From assembly GCF_016862435.1 (NCBI RefSeq), contig NZ_BOMY01000002.1, positions 186,001-250,000 of the forward strand: 64,000 nucleotides of DNA, read 5' to 3'. Positions 61,604-64,000 of the stretch are shown here, piece after piece; the first letter of the stretch is position 1; every line of letters starts with the position of its first letter. This DNA comes from Paractinoplanes tereljensis. GTDB taxonomy: Bacteria; Actinomycetota; Actinomycetes; Mycobacteriales; Micromonosporaceae. The notes under the pieces were generated by a model that saw only the letters and a program-made list of their open reading frames with translations, had not been told where the DNA came from and did not search any database. The position numbers and the translations under genes are program-made.

Positions 61604-63481
61604 ATGGCGAAGCGAATGCTGCGGTACGGCGTGGGCGCACTGGCGATCGGAACGCTGGCGGGTGCGGCGGTGCTGCCGGTCGGCAGCGCCCAGGAACCAG
61701 CCGCCCGCGCGCTGCGCCCGGCAGCCCCCAGCCCGGCGCCCACCGCCGGTGCGGCGGCCCGCAATCTACGAGTCGCGCCGGAGAAGCTGGTGCCTCGGAA
61801 GGTGTCGGCCGCACGTCCGGCCCGGATCGTCACGACCACGGTCGGCCGGGACGGCCGGCCGGTCATCTCGGTGCACACGGCCACCGACAGCGCGAACGCC
61901 GTGGCCCTCGTACGCCGCGCGCAGCGCACCGAGGGCGCGGCCGGTGTCGAACTGGACGTCCCGGTGGTGGCGGCCGAGGCGCCGGGCGGCAGCGATCCCT
62001 ACCGCTTCTACCAGTGGGATCTCGACACCGTCCGGGCTCCGGCGGCCTGGGCCCGGACGACCGGCGCCGGTGTCACCGTCGCCGTGCTGGACAGCGGCGT
62101 CGACGCCGGCCACCCCGACCTGGCCGGCCAGGTGCTGCCCGGCGCCGACCTGACCGACGGCACCGAGGGTCCGTCGCACGACGTGCACGGCCACGGCACG
62201 CACGTCGCCGGCACGATCGCGGCGGCCACCGGCAACGGAACCGGCGTCGCCGGTATCGCCCCGGACGTCAAGATCCTGCCGGTCCGCGTCCTCGGGGACA
62301 CCGGTGCCGGCTACATGTCGGTGGCCGCCCAGGGCGTCATCTGGGCCGCCGACCACGGCGCCGACGTGATCAACCTGTCGATCAGCGGCGCCACCGAGGA
62401 ACAGTCGATGACGTACGCGATCGCGTACGCCCGCAGCCGGAACGTCGTGGTCGTCGCGGCCGCCGGCAACGACCGCCAGAAGGGCAACCCGGTCAGCTTC
62501 CCGGGCGCCTCACCGGGTGTGATCGCGGTGGCGGCCACCGGCCAGGGCGATGCCGTGGCGCCGTTCTCGACGGCTGGTGCCTATGTGGACATTGCCGCCC
62601 CGGGTGCCGGCATCGTGAGCACCTACCCCGGAAACCGTTACGTCGGCATGAACGGCACCTCGATGGCGACACCGCACATCGCCGCCGCGGCGGCGCTGCT
62701 CCGCTCGGTCGACCGCACCCTCAACCCGGACCAGATCGAGGCGGCCCTCGAGTCGTCCGCCGTGGACCTGGGCGCGCCGGGACGCGACGACGACTACGGT
62801 CACGGCCGGCTCGACATCGTGGCCGCGCTCGACAAGGCAACGACCCCGGAGCCGGCCCCGGCTGACCCCACGCCGACCGAGCCGACGCCGACGCCCACCC
62901 AGACCGAAGAGCCCGAGCAGGACGTGATCGACGCTGGGGAGACCGAGCGCCAGGCCGAGTTCGGCGAGTCCACGACCACGTCGTTCACCGTCACCTCGGC
63001 GGCCGACCCGGTCGCCGGCCGGGAGGTCGACGTCTGTCTCTCGGTCGACGACGCCGACTTCACCTGCACCCGGGAGGTCACCGCCGCGGACGGCACCGTC
63101 ACCCGGGACCAGCCCGCCACCGCGCCGTTCCGGGTGCGGCTCGCGATCCCCGGCACCGAGACCACCGCGACCGTCTCCTACCGGGTGCGCGCCCACGTGA
63201 CGCTCAGCGCGGACGGACACGGCGCGATCACGGTCTCGATCGACGGGCTGGACGGGCAACGCGCGGTGCTGCAGAGCTCGGACGGAACGTACTGGTCGAC
63301 GGTGGGGACCTTCCCGGCCGCGAGCCAGGTCCGGATCGGCGGCCTCACCCCGGACACCCGCTACCGGGTGGTGCTGCCGATGACGCGGCGTTTCGTCGGC
63401 GTGATCAGCGAGACCGTGCAGCTCGGCGTCATCAGCGAGACCGTGCAGCTCAGCCCAGCGACGCCCATTCCCGGTCAATGA
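61604..63481 (+). CDS. Secreted subtilisin-like serine protease
   Basis: 625 aa; GGGGGAGG precedes the ATG. Signal peptide LAIGTLAGAAVLPVGSA, then an 80-residue propeptide-like region. Peptidase S8 core (about 130-420): Asp163 in VAVLDSGVDAGHPD, His197 in VHGHGTHVAGTIAA, oxyanion Asn289 in AAAGND, Ser353 in GTSMATPHIAAAAALL. A Pro/Thr linker with PTPTPTQTEEPEQ follows, then a beta-rich C-terminal domain with a Cys pair. The last residues contain GVISETVQL twice. The core looks active. It may process TIG or X proteins (inference). Its 3' end overlaps family X copy 3 by 32 nt. Confidence 0.92.
   Translation: MAKRMLRYGVGALAIGTLAGAAVLPVGSAQEPAARALRPAAPSPAPTAGAAARNLRVAPEKLVPRKVSAARPARIVTTTVGRDGRPVISVHTATDSANAVALVRRAQRTEGAAGVELDVPVVAAEAPGGSDPYRFYQWDLDTVRAPAAWARTTGAGVTVAVLDSGVDAGHPDLAGQVLPGADLTDGTEGPSHDVHGHGTHVAGTIAAATGNGTGVAGIAPDVKILPVRVLGDTGAGYMSVAAQGVIWAADHGADVINLSISGATEEQSMTYAIAYARSRNVVVVAAAGNDRQKGNPVSFPGASPGVIAVAATGQGDAVAPFSTAGAYVDIAAPGAGIVSTYPGNRYVGMNGTSMATPHIAAAAALLRSVDRTLNPDQIEAALESSAVDLGAPGRDDDYGHGRLDIVAALDKATTPEPAPADPTPTEPTPTPTQTEEPEQDVIDAGETERQAEFGESTTTSFTVTSAADPVAGREVDVCLSVDDADFTCTREVTAADGTVTRDQPATAPFRVRLAIPGTETTATVSYRVRAHVTLSADGHGAITVSIDGLDGQRAVLQSSDGTYWSTVGTFPAASQVRIGGLTPDTRYRVVLPMTRRFVGVISETVQLGVISETVQLSPATPIPGQ
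63398..63451 (+). repeat. 27-bp in-frame tandem duplication in the subtilase
   Basis: Two adjacent 27-nt units differing at one base encode GVISETVQL twice at the extreme C-terminus. It keeps the frame, and its last base is next to the stop of the overlapping leftward gene. Confidence 0.9.
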
Positions 63482-64000
63482 CCTTGACGCTGGTCGCGGT
63501 GGACGGGTGCCCGCCGTGGTCCACCAGGATCGTCGCCACGCTCTTGGTCGCCGAGGTGCGCCAGCAGAGCAGCAGGTTCGGCTGACGGGCCGGCTTGGCG
63601 TTCTCGCTGAAGTGCAGGTCCTGCGTGCATTCGGCGTCGCCCACCGGCCGGCCACCGTTGGCCGCCCACAGCAGTTCCCGGTGCCCGGTCAGGTCGAATC
63701 GGGCGGTGATGATGCGCAGCGTCCCGTTCGGCAGGCGCTCCTCGCGCTCGGTGACCAGGCTGGGCTCCTCGCCCGCGGCGGTCAGTGCGGGCTGCACCGG
63801 GGCCCCGGCCCGCTCGGCCGCCTCCCGGGCGGCCCGGATCTCGTCCGCCGGCAGCATCGGCATCGAGGCCGACGCCGCCGGGCTGATCGAGTGCTTGACC
63901 GCGCTCTTGGTGGCGACCACCGCCGAAGCGGCCGGCGAGGCTGACGGCGACGGCGTCTCCGGCACGAACGCGTCCGCCTCGCCGGTCGAGGTGACGGTCG
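63450..64000 (-). CDS. Family X membrane protein, copy 3 (5' end beyond window)
   Basis: The frame stays open to the window edge, so the start, acidic tip and membrane helix are outside. Visible: a Ser/Ala/Pro linker (SPSASPAASAVVATK) and the family domain RIITARFDLTGHRELLWAAN, ECTQDLHFSE, NLLLCWRTSATKSVATILVD and WASLG. The outer domain is closer to copy 1 at LCWRTSATKS. Its 3' end overlaps the subtilase end, so the two transcripts must be antisense over 32 nt. Confidence 0.8.
   Translation of the reverse strand, partial: TVTSTGEADAFVPETPSPSASPAASAVVATKSAVKHSISPAASASMPMLPADEIRAAREAAERAGAPVQPALTAAGEEPSLVTEREERLPNGTLRIITARFDLTGHRELLWAANGGRPVGDAECTQDLHFSENAKPARQPNLLLCWRTSATKSVATILVDHGGHPSTATSVKVIDREWASLG

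Overview
This is a GC-rich chromosomal window from an actinomycete. Evidence for this is the codon bias, frequent GTG starts, 4-nt start/stop overlaps, a twin-arginine signal, a guanidine-III riboswitch, an F420-type reductase and a parC/parE pair. The mix of secreted carbohydrate-binding proteins and families best known from Actinoplanes and relatives suggests Micromonosporaceae, but this is inference. There is no tRNA, rRNA, insertion sequence, prophage or CRISPR array that I can support.

Positions 1-12100 carry housekeeping and signalling genes: the end of a GH1 beta-glucosidase, a translationally coupled membrane protein / winged-helix regulator / esterase operon with a 12-bp inverted repeat at its promoter, a ROK regulator, a methyltransferase, a large GAF-PAS-PAS-GAF hybrid-input histidine kinase, a MarR regulator facing its likely target hydrolase over a palindrome, and a NarL-type two-component pair plus a lone receiver. 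Positions 12500-17200 hold topoisomerase IV (parE-parC). Positions 17300-21000 hold a class III cyclase-like protein, lacking two expected active-site residues, divergent from an AAA/LuxR regulator. Positions 21900-26200 are a leftward run of five genes: DGPF protein, ECF42-type sigma factor, OmpR response regulator, sensor kinase and lipoprotein.

Positions 26600-35350 form a polysaccharide regulon. A leaderless LacI-type regulator sits next to a perfect GGAGAGCGCTCTCC operator. Near-identical operators lie beside matching TTGAC(A/G)-N17-TAACAC promoters in front of a very large multidomain glycosidase and a CBM32-DUF1996 protein. Between them lie a phosphatase-type enzyme, a small coiled-coil protein, a guanidinium exporter under a guanidine-III riboswitch and a degenerate DUF305 lipoprotein. 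Positions 35345-38112 hold a Ca2+/H+ antiporter, a glutathionyl-hydroquinone-reductase-like protein and an NAD(P)-binding protein.

Positions 38173-45623 are a tightly overlapping four-gene operon: SWIM-DUF5691 protein, MoxR-like AAA+ ATPase, DUF5682 protein and VWA protein. It looks like a MoxR-VWA remodelling machine whose target is unknown. After it come a methyltransferase, a deazaflavin-type reductase, a second AAA ATPase and a multicopper oxidase with a membrane partner.

Positions 50100-64000 are the most unusual part. Four secreted proteins built from disulfide-bearing IPT/TIG-like modules (one pair a recent tandem duplication) are interleaved with three paralogous single-pass membrane proteins and a subtilisin-like protease. 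The two classes have their own conserved upstream DNA blocks and bidirectional terminators between them. The locus also holds a DUF1540 cysteine-rich protein behind a strong match to an IdeR/DmdR iron box. I read this as an undescribed cell-surface or extracellular assembly locus; its function is not evident from sequence.
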